A stretch of DNA of 64,000 nucleotides from Streptomyces sp. NRRL S-455 (lineage in GTDB: Bacteria > Actinomycetota > Actinomycetes > Streptomycetales > Streptomycetaceae): NCBI RefSeq assembly GCF_000717875.1, contig NZ_JOCT01000002.1, positions 124,001-188,000 on the forward strand. Direction: 5' to 3'. The notes beneath the pieces are model-generated. The model was not told where the DNA came from. It saw only the letters and a program-made list of their open reading frames with translations, and searched no databases. The number at the start of each line of letters is the position of its first letter. Within the stretch, counting starts at the first letter, position 1. Below are positions 18,837 to 28,200 of the stretch, in pieces. A program made the position numbers and the translations under genes.

Positions 18837-20043
18837 CGTTCTTCTCCAGGTCGGCCAGTTCCCGGTCGCTCAGTCCCAGCCAGTCCCGGTACACGAGTTC
18901 GTTGTCCTGGCCGAGTGCGGGCCCGGTGCGCCAGACCTGCCCGGGGCGTTGACGGAAGTGCGGGATGACGGCCTGCATGCGGACTTCGCCCAGGTCGGGG
19001 TCGGGGACGGTGACGATGTCGCCGCGTTCGGCGTAGACCGGGTCGGCCGCGATGTCGGCCGCGTCGAACACCCGGGAGGCCACGACTTCGGCGCGGGCGA
19101 ACGCCTCCAGACACTCGGCGGCGGAACGGCCGGCGACCCAGGCCCGCAGGCCCTCATCCAGCTCCCCGCGTCGCGCGTGCTGCTGTTCCGACGTGGCGAA
19201 CTCCTCCTCCGGCAGGCCGAGCAGCCGTGCCACGTTGCGCACGGAGCGCAGGGTCGCTGAGGTCACCGTGATCCACTGCTCGTCGCGGGAGCGGTAGGTG
19301 TTGATGACGGCGGCGGGCGCGACCGCGAGCTGGTTGCCGGAGCGCTGCGGTACGGTGCCCAGCTGGTCGTGGACGATGACCTGCCACTCGACGAGCCGGA
19401 AGAGGGGTTCGAACAGGGCGAGGTCGATCCACTCGCCGTCGAAGCCGGGGTCGTGGTCGCGCCGGTGAAGGGCGGCGAGGACGGCGTAGGCGCCCATCAG
19501 ACCGGTCACGGCGTCGCCGTGCGAGAAGCCGGTGTGGACGGGCGGCCCGTCCGGATGGCCGGTCAGATGGACGACTCCGCTGCGGGCTTCGCCCATCTTG
19601 CCGAAGCCGGGGGCGTCCGCCTGGCTCGAGGTGGCGCCGAAGCCGGAGATCTGCAGCAGGACCGCCTTCGGGTTGATCCGGTGCACGGACTCCCAGTCGA
19701 GGCCCCAGCTGCGCAGGCGCCCGGCGCGCAGGGTGACGATGACGACGTCCGCCCAGGCGACGAGACGGTGGGCGACCGCACGACCCTCGGCGTGGTGCAG
19801 GTCGAGGGTGACGGAGCGCTTGTTGCGGGCGGCGACCTTGAACCACAGGGGCACGCCGTCGCGCCTGGGTCCCATCGCGCGGGCGGCGTCGCCGGTGCCC
19901 GGGGGTTCGACGTGGACCACGTCCGCGCCCTGGTCGGCGAGCATCGAACCGGCGAGCGGGCCGGCCACCACATGGGCGAACTCGACGACCTTCAGTCCTC
20001 GCAACTGCCCGTGCCCCGTGGTGTTCCGCTGGTCGTCCGGCAC
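18826..20043 (-). CDS. family III (CaiB/BaiF) CoA-transferase
   Basis: A 405-residue CoA-transferase moving CoA between carboxylic acids through an aspartyl-CoA thioester intermediate. The start GLKVVEFAHVVAGPLAGSMLADQGADVVHVEPP is the family hallmark, VTLDLHHAEGR follows, and the catalytic Asp is in HTGFSHGDAVTGLMGAYAVLAALHRR. GTG at 20043 has an AAGGGGA ribosome site. It is first in an operon with the CitE-like lyase and lies downstream of lysR on the same strand, with a putative LysR operator 89 bp upstream of its start. The pairing with a lyase and a CitMHS carrier suggests a substrate such as citramalate, itaconate, citrate or malate. Confidence 0.9.
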   Translation of the reverse strand: MPDDQRNTTGHGQLRGLKVVEFAHVVAGPLAGSMLADQGADVVHVEPPGTGDAARAMGPRRDGVPLWFKVAARNKRSVTLDLHHAEGRAVAHRLVAWADVVIVTLRAGRLRSWGLDWESVHRINPKAVLLQISGFGATSSQADAPGFGKMGEARSGVVHLTGHPDGPPVHTGFSHGDAVTGLMGAYAVLAALHRRDHDPGFDGEWIDLALFEPLFRLVEWQVIVHDQLGTVPQRSGNQLAVAPAAVINTYRSRDEQWITVTSATLRSVRNVARLLGLPEEEFATSEQQHARRGELDEGLRAWVAGRSAAECLEAFARAEVVASRVFDAADIAADPVYAERGDIVTVPDPDLGEVRMQAVIPHFRQRPGQVWRTGPALGQDNELVYRDWLGLSDRELADLEKNDVV

Positions 20044-20132
20044 CGATGCGTCCCCTTGCCTCAGCTGGTCAGGTCGCCTTCAGACTGCCGAGGCGGAGAA
20101 ATGCCTGTCCAGCAAAAGAACGCCATCAATCA

Positions 20133-20147
20133 ATGCGAAGAGCGCAT
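20133..20147 (-). promoter_or_regulatory. putative LysR operator upstream of the CoA-transferase operon
   Basis: A perfect dyad ATGCG-N5-CGCAT that fits the T-N11-A LysR box. Read on the minus strand it is preceded by CCGATTG, as is the copy at 21113-21127 on the plus strand. It lies between the lysR stop and the CoA-transferase start, pointing at the latter. Confidence 0.75.
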
Positions 20148-20155
20148 CAATCGGA

Positions 20156-21079
20156 TCAGGCCCAGGACACTCCCGGAGGGAGTTCCCTTCCCTCGGCACG
20201 GAACTTCTCCAGCGTTTCCAGGAAGTGCTCGGTGACGCTCGGGAGCGTACGCCGGGCGCGCAGGGCGATGTCCAGGCGCCGGTCGACGACGGGGCCGACG
20301 AGCGGCCGGAAGACGAAGGGCCCGGTGCCCAGCAGGGGCAGGACGAGGGCGGGCAGCGCGGTCACGCCGAGGCCGGCCGCGACCAGTCCGCCCACGGTGG
20401 CGACGCTGCCGGCTTCCGCAGCGGGGGCTGCGTGCGCGTCGACCTGGCCGAACGCGGCGTCGGTGAGACGCCGCACGCTGGAGTCGCGGCCGACGGCGAG
20501 GAACGGCTCGCGCGCCAGGTCCGCCCAGCCCACTTCGTCGCGGTCGGCGAGCGGATGGTCGTCGCGCAGGACCGCGACGAAACGGTCCCGGGCCAGGGGA
20601 CGGTGCTCCAGCCGCTCCGGCGGCACGCCGACCGTGGTGATCGCGAAGTCCGCGTCACCGGACAGGACCCGGTTCAGCACCGCCCGTTCCAGGCCGTCCA
20701 GCAGACGCACGGCCACCCGGGGCCGGTCCGTGCGGAACCCGGAGATGACCTGCGGAAGCAGCACCGCGGCGACCGAGGGCAGAGTGGCGACGGCGACCGT
20801 GCCCGACTCGCCGAGCAGGAAGCGGTCCAGTTCCCTCATCCCGGCCCGGTGGGCGCTGAGGATCTGCTCGGCGATCCGCAGCGCCTCGGCGCCGGCGGCG
20901 GTCAACTGCACGTTGCGGGTGTCGCGTTCGAGGAGCTGGGCGCCGACCTGCCGTTCCAGGTCGGCGACCGCGCGGCTGAGGGACGACTGCGAGACGCCCA
21001 ACTGGGCGGCTGCCGCGGTGAAACTCGTCGCCCGGGCGACGGCCGCGTAGGCCGAGAGCTGACGCAGGGAGGCCTCCAT
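20156..21079 (-). CDS. LysR-type transcriptional regulator of carboxylate catabolism
   Basis: A 307-residue LysR regulator. Residues 1-62 are the winged helix-turn-helix (LRQLSAYAAVARATSFTAAA, QLGVSQSSLSRAVADLERQVGAQLLERDTRNVQLT), and about 90-300 the periplasmic-binding-like effector domain in two halves. It is transcribed away from the CitMHS transporter and in the same direction as the CoA-transferase/lyase operon. Identical dyads stand 34 bp before its own start (shared with the transporter promoter) and just past its stop, so it probably controls the transporter, itself and the operon, with the transported acid or a CoA-derived product as effector. ATG at 21079 is chosen from family alignment; the ribosome site is weak. 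Confidence 0.92.
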   Translation of the reverse strand: MEASLRQLSAYAAVARATSFTAAAAQLGVSQSSLSRAVADLERQVGAQLLERDTRNVQLTAAGAEALRIAEQILSAHRAGMRELDRFLLGESGTVAVATLPSVAAVLLPQVISGFRTDRPRVAVRLLDGLERAVLNRVLSGDADFAITTVGVPPERLEHRPLARDRFVAVLRDDHPLADRDEVGWADLAREPFLAVGRDSSVRRLTDAAFGQVDAHAAPAAEAGSVATVGGLVAAGLGVTALPALVLPLLGTGPFVFRPLVGPVVDRRLDIALRARRTLPSVTEHFLETLEKFRAEGRELPPGVSWA

Positions 21080-21112
21080 GGCTGGGAAGCGTACGCCGGT
21101 CCGGGCCGATTG

Positions 21113-21127
21113 ATGCGCTGATCGCAT
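21113..21127 (+). promoter_or_regulatory. putative LysR operator in the lysR-CitMHS divergent region
   Basis: A second perfect ATGCG-N5-CGCAT dyad with the same CCGATTG upstream flank and CT at the first spacer positions as the copy at 20133-20147 (22 of 25 aligned bases agree). It is 34 bp from the lysR start and 118 bp from the transporter start, a usual position for autorepression and divergent activation by LysR proteins. Confidence 0.78.
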
Positions 21128-21245
21128 GGACAGATCCCGGTTTGATGCTGGACAGGGATCGCCCGGCGCTTCGACACTCTCGGCTATCCCCGTACGCCCA
21201 CGCTGCGCGCCGCCGGGGACCGCCCCCGAGAAAGCGAGCGTCACC

Positions 21246-22583
21246 ATGCAGGCAGCCCTGGGCTTCGCCACGATCGCCCTGTTCCTGGTACTCACCATGA
21301 CCAGACGCGTCTCGGTGCTGGTCGCTCTGGTGGTGCTTCCGGTGCTGGCGGCGCTGGTGGGCGGGTTCGCGGGAGAGCTGGGCGGGATGGTGCTCGACGG
21401 GCTGTCGAAGGTGGCGCCCACCGGCATCATGATCGCTTTCGCTGTTCTGTACTTCAGCCTCATGGTCGACGCCGGCCTGTTCGACCCGCTGATCCGCAGT
21501 CTGTTGCGGCTGGCCAAGGGGGATCCGCTGCGCATCACGGTCGCCACGGCCGTCCTGACGCTGTGTGTGGCCCTGGACGGGGACGGGGCGTCCACGTTCC
21601 TGATCACCGTGTCCGCGCTGCTGCCCGTCTACCGGAAGCTCGGCATGAGTCCGCTGGTGCTGTCCGGGGTCGTCTGCCTGGGGGCGGGCGTGATGAACAT
21701 GGTGCCCTGGGGCGGGCCCACGGTGCGTGCCATGGCGGCGCTGAAGCTGGAGAGCTCGGACGTCTTCACCCCGGTGCTGCCCGCGATGGGGCTCGGCATC
21801 GCCTGGGTCCTGGTGGCGGCCTGGCTGATCGGCCGCCGGGAGCGGCGGCGGCTCGGCACGATCAACGTGCCCGGCCCGGAGGCCGTCGCCGTCGAGCCCG
21901 CTCGTACGGCCGCCGGCGCGCCCGGCGACGGGCCCGGTGCCGTCCGGGTGGCGGACCCGCCGCGGCTCTGGCCGACGGTGTTCAACCTGGTGCTGACCGT
22001 CGTGCTCCTCGTCGCCCTGATCCTGGAGGTGATGCCGCTGCCGGTGCTGTTCGTCCTCGGGTTCACGGTGGCGCTCCTGGTCAATCACCCCACGTGGGAA
22101 CAGCAGCAGGCGCTGCTCGACAAGCATGCGAAGAACGTGGTCCTCGTGACCACCATGATCTTCGCCGCCGGTGTGTTCACCGGAGTTCTCACCGGGACCG
22201 CCATGATCGACGAGATGGCCGAGGCGCTCGTGTCCGTGATACCGGATTCCCTCGGCGGGCATCTGCCGGTGCTGGTGGCTGTCACCGGCATGCCGCTGAG
22301 TCTGGTCTTCACCCCGGACGCCTACTACTTCGGTGTCCTGCCCGTGCTCGCCGAGACCGCGCACGGCTTCGGCACCGATCCGGCCGAAGTCGCGCGGGCG
22401 GCCATCCTCGGCCAGATGACCACGGGCTTCCCGCTCAGCCCGCTCACCGCCTCCACCTTCATCCTGGTCGGCATGAGCGGCGTCCAGCTCGGCGAGCACC
22501 AGCGGTTCATCTTCCGCTGGGCCTTCGCCACCACGCTCGTGATGACCGCCGGCGCCCTCCTCACCGGCGCCCTCTCCCCCTGA
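21246..22583 (+). CDS. CitMHS family citrate-type carboxylate transporter
   Basis: A 445-residue inner-membrane carrier with about twelve hydrophobic segments. Family markers are CVALDGDGASTFLITVSALLPVYRKL, GVMNMVPWGGPTVRAMAAL and the C-terminal FPLSPLTASTFILVG. Members import citrate complexed with divalent metal (Mg, Ca or Zn, Ni, Co types in Bacillus CitM/CitH, Ca/Fe in Streptomyces) by proton symport. Residues about 205-240 form a hydrophilic, Pro/Ala-rich cytoplasmic loop. The ATG at 21246 begins the first helix. Divergent from lysR and linked through a shared operator to the CoA-transferase/lyase operon, it probably brings in the acid they degrade. Confidence 0.9.
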   Translation: MQAALGFATIALFLVLTMTRRVSVLVALVVLPVLAALVGGFAGELGGMVLDGLSKVAPTGIMIAFAVLYFSLMVDAGLFDPLIRSLLRLAKGDPLRITVATAVLTLCVALDGDGASTFLITVSALLPVYRKLGMSPLVLSGVVCLGAGVMNMVPWGGPTVRAMAALKLESSDVFTPVLPAMGLGIAWVLVAAWLIGRRERRRLGTINVPGPEAVAVEPARTAAGAPGDGPGAVRVADPPRLWPTVFNLVLTVVLLVALILEVMPLPVLFVLGFTVALLVNHPTWEQQQALLDKHAKNVVLVTTMIFAAGVFTGVLTGTAMIDEMAEALVSVIPDSLGGHLPVLVAVTGMPLSLVFTPDAYYFGVLPVLAETAHGFGTDPAEVARAAILGQMTTGFPLSPLTASTFILVGMSGVQLGEHQRFIFRWAFATTLVMTAGALLTGALSP

Positions 22584-22687
22584 CGGAGGCTCTCAGCGGC
22601 CGGGGCGTACGGCCGCCCCGCGCGGTGGGCGGTCCCGCGAGGCACCCCGCGCACGGTCCAGGCGCCCGACTCGGCAACACCGGTTCG

Positions 22688-23560
22688 TCACGTCTCCGAT
22701 GAGGTCAGGCGTCCGAGCTGGGCCGCGGCCGCCGCGGCCCGGCGGTCGGCTTCGCGGACACGGCGGTCGGCCGTGCGCGCCTCTTCCCGGGCCGTGCGTT
22801 CGGCGAAACGGGCCTGCTGGTGTTCCCCCCGGGTGCGTTCGAGTTCCTCGGTGAGCTCGCCGACCTGCCTCTGGAGGCGCTCCACATGCTGTTTCGCCGC
22901 TTCCACCGCCCGGCCGGCGGCCGCCGCCTCGTCCTGCCGCGTGCGCAGGTCCCGCTCGGCGGCCTCGGCCTCCTGACGGGCCTTGGCCAGTCGTCGCCGG
23001 TGTTCCGCGTCGGCCTTCTTGTCCGGGCGGGAGGGTGCGGCTTTCGCGGGTACCGTGTCGCGCCGCGGCGTGGCGCCCCCGGCGGCGGCCGGGAATCCGA
23101 CGGTCGCGCTGAGCGGCTTGGCGAGCCGGCCGCTCGCCCACGCCTCGGCCGCTTCGGGGTCGGCGAGGACGGCGTGCAGGGTGTTCTCGACCTCGCGCTG
23201 CACGCTCTCGCTGATCCGGTGACCGGCCTCCGCGGCGAGCTGCCGGGCCTGCAGGGACAGGGCGCGGATGAGCGCGTGCTGCCGGCGGCTCAACTCGCGC
23301 AGCTGGGTGCCGTCCAGGTCCTGGTGGGCCCGCCGCAGGCCCTCACCGAGCCGGAGCAGGGGTTCGACCTCGCCGGGCCGGCTGCGGACCAGCAGGTTGC
23401 TGACCCACGCGGCGAGGCTGGGTTTGCGCAGGGTGCCGATCCGGTCGGCGAGTTCGCGGTCTCCGGCGGTGCGGGCGGCGGCCACGGCCTGGGCGCGGGC
23501 GGCGGTGAAGTCCTCCGGCCGCGCGGCGTACAGCTCGTCGGCCACGGCGTCGTAGTCCAT
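22688..23560 (-). CDS. actinobacterial coiled-coil hypothetical protein
   Basis: A 290-residue soluble protein without a recognised enzymatic domain. Residues 1-140 are helical with a conserved-looking start (DYDAVADELYAARPEDFTAAR) and the motif LRKPSLAAWVSNLLVRSRP; about 145-180 is a low-complexity Ala/Pro/Lys linker; about 180-285 is a continuous Glu/Arg/Ala-rich heptad region predicted to form a coiled coil. Proteins of this layout are common in Streptomyces but uncharacterised. It stands alone, convergent with the CitMHS gene (104 bp between stops, containing only a weak hairpin near GGGGCG/CGCCCC) and divergent from the GAPDH gene. Confidence 0.8.
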   Translation of the reverse strand: MDYDAVADELYAARPEDFTAARAQAVAAARTAGDRELADRIGTLRKPSLAAWVSNLLVRSRPGEVEPLLRLGEGLRRAHQDLDGTQLRELSRRQHALIRALSLQARQLAAEAGHRISESVQREVENTLHAVLADPEAAEAWASGRLAKPLSATVGFPAAAGGATPRRDTVPAKAAPSRPDKKADAEHRRRLAKARQEAEAAERDLRTRQDEAAAAGRAVEAAKQHVERLQRQVGELTEELERTRGEHQQARFAERTAREEARTADRRVREADRRAAAAAAQLGRLTSSET

Positions 23561-23716
23561 GAGCGTCCCTTTCGCGTGGCACCTCCGCTCCGATCGTCTC
23601 AGGCCAGGCGGCGGGGGGCTCGCGGAGGCGGACCGGGCCCCGCTGTGGGACCCCGTTCATGATCCGGAAATCGACGGTTTAACATATGAGCGCCGCCTAG
23701 CTCGAAAGATGGATTC

Positions 23717-25162
23717 GTGACTCTCAACGACGACTCGTTCACCAACTGGAAGAACCGCGAGGAGATCGCGGAGTCGATGATCCCGATCATCGGGAAGCTG
23801 CACCGGGAGCGGGACGTGACCGTCCTGCTGCACAGCCGCTCCCTGGTGAACAAGTCGGTGGTCAGCATCCTCAAGACCCACCGGTTCGCCCGGCAGATCG
23901 CCGGCGCGGAGCTCTCGGTCACCGACACGCTGCCGTTCCTCAGGACGCTTGCCGAGCTCGACCTCGGGCCGTCCCAGATCGACATCGGCATGCTCGCCGC
24001 GACGTACCGCGAGGACGACCGCGGTCTGTCGGTCGCGGAGTTCACCGCCGAGGCCGTCGCCGGGGCCACCGGAGCCAACAAGATCGAGCGCCGCGAGGGA
24101 CGCGACGTCGTCCTGTACGGGTTCGGCCGCATCGGCCGGCTCGTGGCCCGCCTGCTCATCGAGAAGGCCGGTTCGGGCAACGGTCTGCGGCTGCGGGCCA
24201 TCGTGGTCCGCGGCGGAGGCGAGCAGGACATCATCAAGCGCGCCTCGCTGCTGCGCCGCGACTCGATCCACGGCCAGTTCCAGGGCACGATCACCGTCGA
24301 CGAGGCGACCAGCACGATCGTGGCCAACGGCAACGCGATCAAGGTCATCTACGCGAACGACCCGTCCGAGATCGACTACACGGCGTACGGCGTCAAGGAC
24401 GCCATCCTCATCGACAACACCGGCAAGTGGCGTGACCGCGAGGGCCTGTCGCAGCACCTGCGCCCGGGCATCGACAAGGTCGTGCTGACCGCGCCCGGCA
24501 AGGGCGACGTCCCGAACATCGTGCACGGCGTCAACCACGACACCATCAAGCCGGACGAGCAGATCCTGTCCTGCGCGTCCTGCACCACGAACGCCATCGT
24601 GCCGCCGCTGAAGGCGATGGACGACGAGTTCGGAGTCCGGCGCGGTCACGTGGAGACCGTCCACTCGTTCACCAACGACCAGAACCTGCTGGACAACTAC
24701 CACAAGTCCGAGCGCCGGGGCCGGTCGGCGCCGCTCAACATGGTCATCACGGAGACGGGCGCCGCCTCCGCCGTCGCCAAGGCACTGCCCGACCTCAAGG
24801 CGAAGATCACCGGCAGCTCCATCCGGGTCCCGGTGCCGGACGTGTCCATCGCGATCCTCAACCTGCAGCTCGCCCGTGAGACCGACCGCCAGGAGGTCCT
24901 GGACTACCTCCGCGAGGTGTCCCTGACCTCGCCGCTGAAGCGCCAGATCGACTTCATCAGCGCGCCGGACGCCGTCTCCAGCGACTTCATCGGCTCGCGC
25001 CACGCCTCGATCGTCGACGCCGGCGCCACCAAGGTCGAGGGTGACAACGCGATCCTGTACCTCTGGTACGACAACGAGTTCGGCTACTCCTGCCAGGTCA
25101 TCCGGGTCGTGCAGCACGTGTCCGGGGTGGAGTACCCGACGTACCCGGCCCCGGCGGTCTGA
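23717..25162 (+). CDS. gap: glyceraldehyde-3-phosphate dehydrogenase, long form
   Basis: A 481-residue GAPDH, about 140 residues longer than the usual enzyme because of an N-terminal helical extension (residues 1-125) of unknown role. From residue 130 the fold is standard: VVLYGFGRIGRLVARLL binds NAD(P), CASCTTN contains catalytic Cys289, followed by the catalytic His in VETVHSFTNDQN and the C-terminal WYDNEFGYSCQV. It interconverts glyceraldehyde 3-phosphate and 1,3-bisphosphoglycerate. Such long GAPDHs are second copies in Streptomyces, perhaps serving gluconeogenic or stress conditions. Start is GTG at 23717. A strong hairpin follows the stop. Confidence 0.95.
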   Translation: MTLNDDSFTNWKNREEIAESMIPIIGKLHRERDVTVLLHSRSLVNKSVVSILKTHRFARQIAGAELSVTDTLPFLRTLAELDLGPSQIDIGMLAATYREDDRGLSVAEFTAEAVAGATGANKIERREGRDVVLYGFGRIGRLVARLLIEKAGSGNGLRLRAIVVRGGGEQDIIKRASLLRRDSIHGQFQGTITVDEATSTIVANGNAIKVIYANDPSEIDYTAYGVKDAILIDNTGKWRDREGLSQHLRPGIDKVVLTAPGKGDVPNIVHGVNHDTIKPDEQILSCASCTTNAIVPPLKAMDDEFGVRRGHVETVHSFTNDQNLLDNYHKSERRGRSAPLNMVITETGAASAVAKALPDLKAKITGSSIRVPVPDVSIAILNLQLARETDRQEVLDYLREVSLTSPLKRQIDFISAPDAVSSDFIGSRHASIVDAGATKVEGDNAILYLWYDNEFGYSCQVIRVVQHVSGVEYPTYPAPAV

Positions 25163-25176
25163 TCCCCGAGGACGAC

Positions 25177-25205
25177 GCGGGGCGTGTCCGGCCGGCACGC
25201 CCCGC
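25177..25205. terminator. hairpin terminator after gap, shared with the GH30 gene
   Basis: Perfect 10-bp stem GCGGGGCGTG (25177-25186) with CACGCCCCGC (25196-25205), followed by TTCT on the plus strand. It separates two convergent genes. Confidence 0.82.
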
Positions 25206-25216
25206 GTTCTCATGTG

Positions 25217-28200
25217 TCAGGAGCGGGTGAGCTCGATCCTGTACTGCCGGGTCCGCGCACCGTCCTCGCTGCGCACGGTGACGACCTGGGCCCGTTGTGC
25301 GGTGTCCTCACGGACCGTCACGGTCGCGTACGGGTCGCGGGGTGTGGCGGTGATCCTCGCCCGGTCCGGCCGGTCGGTGGTCACGCGGTAGCTCGTCCGG
25401 TCCGGGTCGAAGCCGTCGATCGGCACGCCGTCGACCTCGATCGCCGCCGCCGCGGCGTCCGCGGACGCGCCGGGTGCCTTGGCGTGCACCTCGATCTCTC
25501 CGAGGGTGATGTAGCCGCCCGGACGGGCCGTCATGACCACGCGCACCCCGGTCACCGGGCCGGAGGTGCGCACCGGAACGTCGGCGACGGGTGTGCCCTC
25601 GGTGCCGACGGGGACGGAGTCGCTCGCGTCGGTCCAGTCGCCTCCGGTTCCGCGCACCTGCACCTTCAGGGACTCGGCGAAGCTGACGTTGGTGCCGTCC
25701 CGGTGGAAGTGGGTCACGACGCGGGTCAGGTCGCGGGGCCCCGGCAGGGTGAAGGTGATGGTGTCGGACGGGTTCTTCGTGCCCGACTTCCAGTTCGACC
25801 AGGCCTTCTCGGAGGTGTTCCCGTTGCGCAGGCCCTCGGCGGAGTAGCCGCTCTCGGTGGAGGTGGCGCCGACGGTCACGCCGTCGTCGAGGGCGGCGTT
25901 CGCCTCCTTGGGTGCGGTGACCTGGACGCGTACGGTCGCCGCCGCGGTGGTGCCGCCGGGGACTCGGGCGGTGCCGCGCAGGGTCACGACCCCGGCGTCG
26001 TCGTACGCGCCGTCGGGTGCGGGGTCCCAGGTGACCGGGAGGTCGGCGGTTCCGCCGTGCCGGCCGACGCCGGTGACGGTGGCGGGCAGCTCGGGCCGTC
26101 CGCCGGTGTAGGTCTTGGCCCGGGCCGGAAGCGTCGAGGCGATGGTGTCCACGGTGACGACCGCCTCGGCGGGGACGGTCCGGCCGAGCGCGTCGGTCGC
26201 CCGGCCCTTCACCCGTACCGTTCCGGGCTTGTTCCAGCGGGCGTCGGAGGGCGAATTCCACTGCACGGGGAGCGCGCCGCGGGCGCCGTCGCGGAAGACG
26301 GGCGTCACGGTTGCGGGCAGTTCGGGCGCGCGGCCGGGCACGGTGAACGCCCTGGCCGGCTCGGTACGCAGCACCGTCTCGTCGGTCACGCCCCATCGCT
26401 GGTTCGCGTTCGAGGTCGGCAGGTGGGCCGACACACGGGCGCCGTCCGCCGTCGACTGACCGACGACGTCGAGCAGCCGTCCCGTGGCGGCGTTGACGAA
26501 GGTCCAGGTGCCGTCCCCGGTGGTCGACATGATCCACTGCGCGCCCGGTGTGTCGGTCTCTTCCAGCACGGCCTCGTTGTCGCGTACGGCTAGACGGCCG
26601 CCCGTCTCCGCGTTGACGAGGGCGTAGCGCTCGCGGTTGCCGTCCCCGCGGGTCAGCCGCCGCACGGACCACAGCTGGGACTTGGCGGCCGGGTCGGCCG
26701 TCCGTACGACGACACCGTCGCCGTCGGCTGCCGGGGCCAGGGACTTTCCGCTCTGGGCCCCCTGGAGGCGGTAGACATGACCGGGCTGGACGAGCGCGGC
26801 GTCCTTGTCGGTACCCGAGACGCCGTCGACGAGGAGGGTGGTGACGGACTTCGCCGGGACGGTCACGGTGGCCGACTCGTTCTTCACCCGCACGGGAGTG
26901 CCGCGGACAAGGGCGCCGTCGGCGCTGGTCACCACGGGTGTCACGGTGGCGCCGTGGGGGACGCGCCGGAACCGCGACAGGTCCAGGGTCACGGCGCGCG
27001 GGGTCGTGCCGTTGTTGACGTGCACGACGGTCGCTCCGCGACCGGACCCGCGGACGGCGGCGACGCTGGAGGGGTCGTCGGCCTTCACGAAGTGGTCGCC
27101 GGGGCGGATGTGGTGGGTGAAGTTGCGCAGCGTGTGGAACTTGGTGTTGGCCTTGACCGGGCAGGTCTCCAGGGTGTCCTTCGCCGTGCAGTTGAAGGGG
27201 ATGTGGATGCTGCCCCAGTTCTTGCCCGCCTGCGCCTGCGGGATGGCGTCCTCGACCGGCTGCCACAACACCCAGGCGGAGGGCTCGAGTTCACGTATGT
27301 CGTCGACGATCCGGGTGGCGATGCCGAGCCCGGGTTCCATGCCGGTGAAGTCGGTGCCGGTGCCCCAGGTGCCCTCGACCTCGCTCATCCAGAAGGGACG
27401 GTCGGCGGCCTTGGCGCTGTCCCGGGCACTGGTGCGCATGCCGGTGCCGTAGGTGTGCACGTTGAGCTGGTCGACGGCGGCGCGGGCGGAGTCGTCGTAG
27501 GCGTTCCAGTTGCGGACGAAGGTGCTGGGGTTGGTCTCGTCCATCGCGGAGACGGTGGCGCGGGTCTTCGCCGTGTCGAGGGCGCGGCGCAGGGCCAGGA
27601 CGACCTTCTGCTGGAGTTCCGGTCCGGCGTGCGCGCCTTCCTGGCGGCCGCCCCTGGGCTGTCCGTCGGGGCCGAGCTGGGTGCCCCAGTAGTTGGTGTT
27701 GGGCTCGTTGAGCGGGGCGATGGTGTCGAACCTGATGCGGTGCTTCTTCTCCAGCTGCTCGGTCACCTTGACCAGGTAGGTGGCGAAGTCGTCGACGCGG
27801 TCCGCCCGGATCTGGTCGGTGTTCGCGTCGAAGCCGCCCGAGACGTAGCCGCTGACGGTCTGGAACCAGGGCGGTGAGTTGCTGAACGCCTCCCAGCGGG
27901 TCACCTTCTTCTTCACCCGGTCCACCCACCAGCGCTGGCCCGGGTCGGCGGACCAGTCCCAGTGCTCGGGGTCGTCCGGGTTCCACCAGTCGGTGTCCTC
28001 CCGGGTGGTGCCCTCGGGGGCCTTCCAGAAGCCGTCCATCGTCGCGCCGGTCTTCATGTAGTCCTTGCGGACGTCCGGGGCGTTGCCGCCGCCGATGTTG
28101 TAGCGCGCGATGTTGAGGCGGAGGCCGTCGTCGCCGAACAGCATGTCGGCGAGCTTCTGCCGGATGGGTTCCGGGTAGCGGCCGGTGATGTTGGCGAACC

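Noticed and set aside
22584..22687. Terminator between the CitMHS gene and the coiled-coil gene
   Set aside because: The best stem (GGGGCG with CGCCCC) is only 6 bp with an equal-length loop; too weak to list as a feature.
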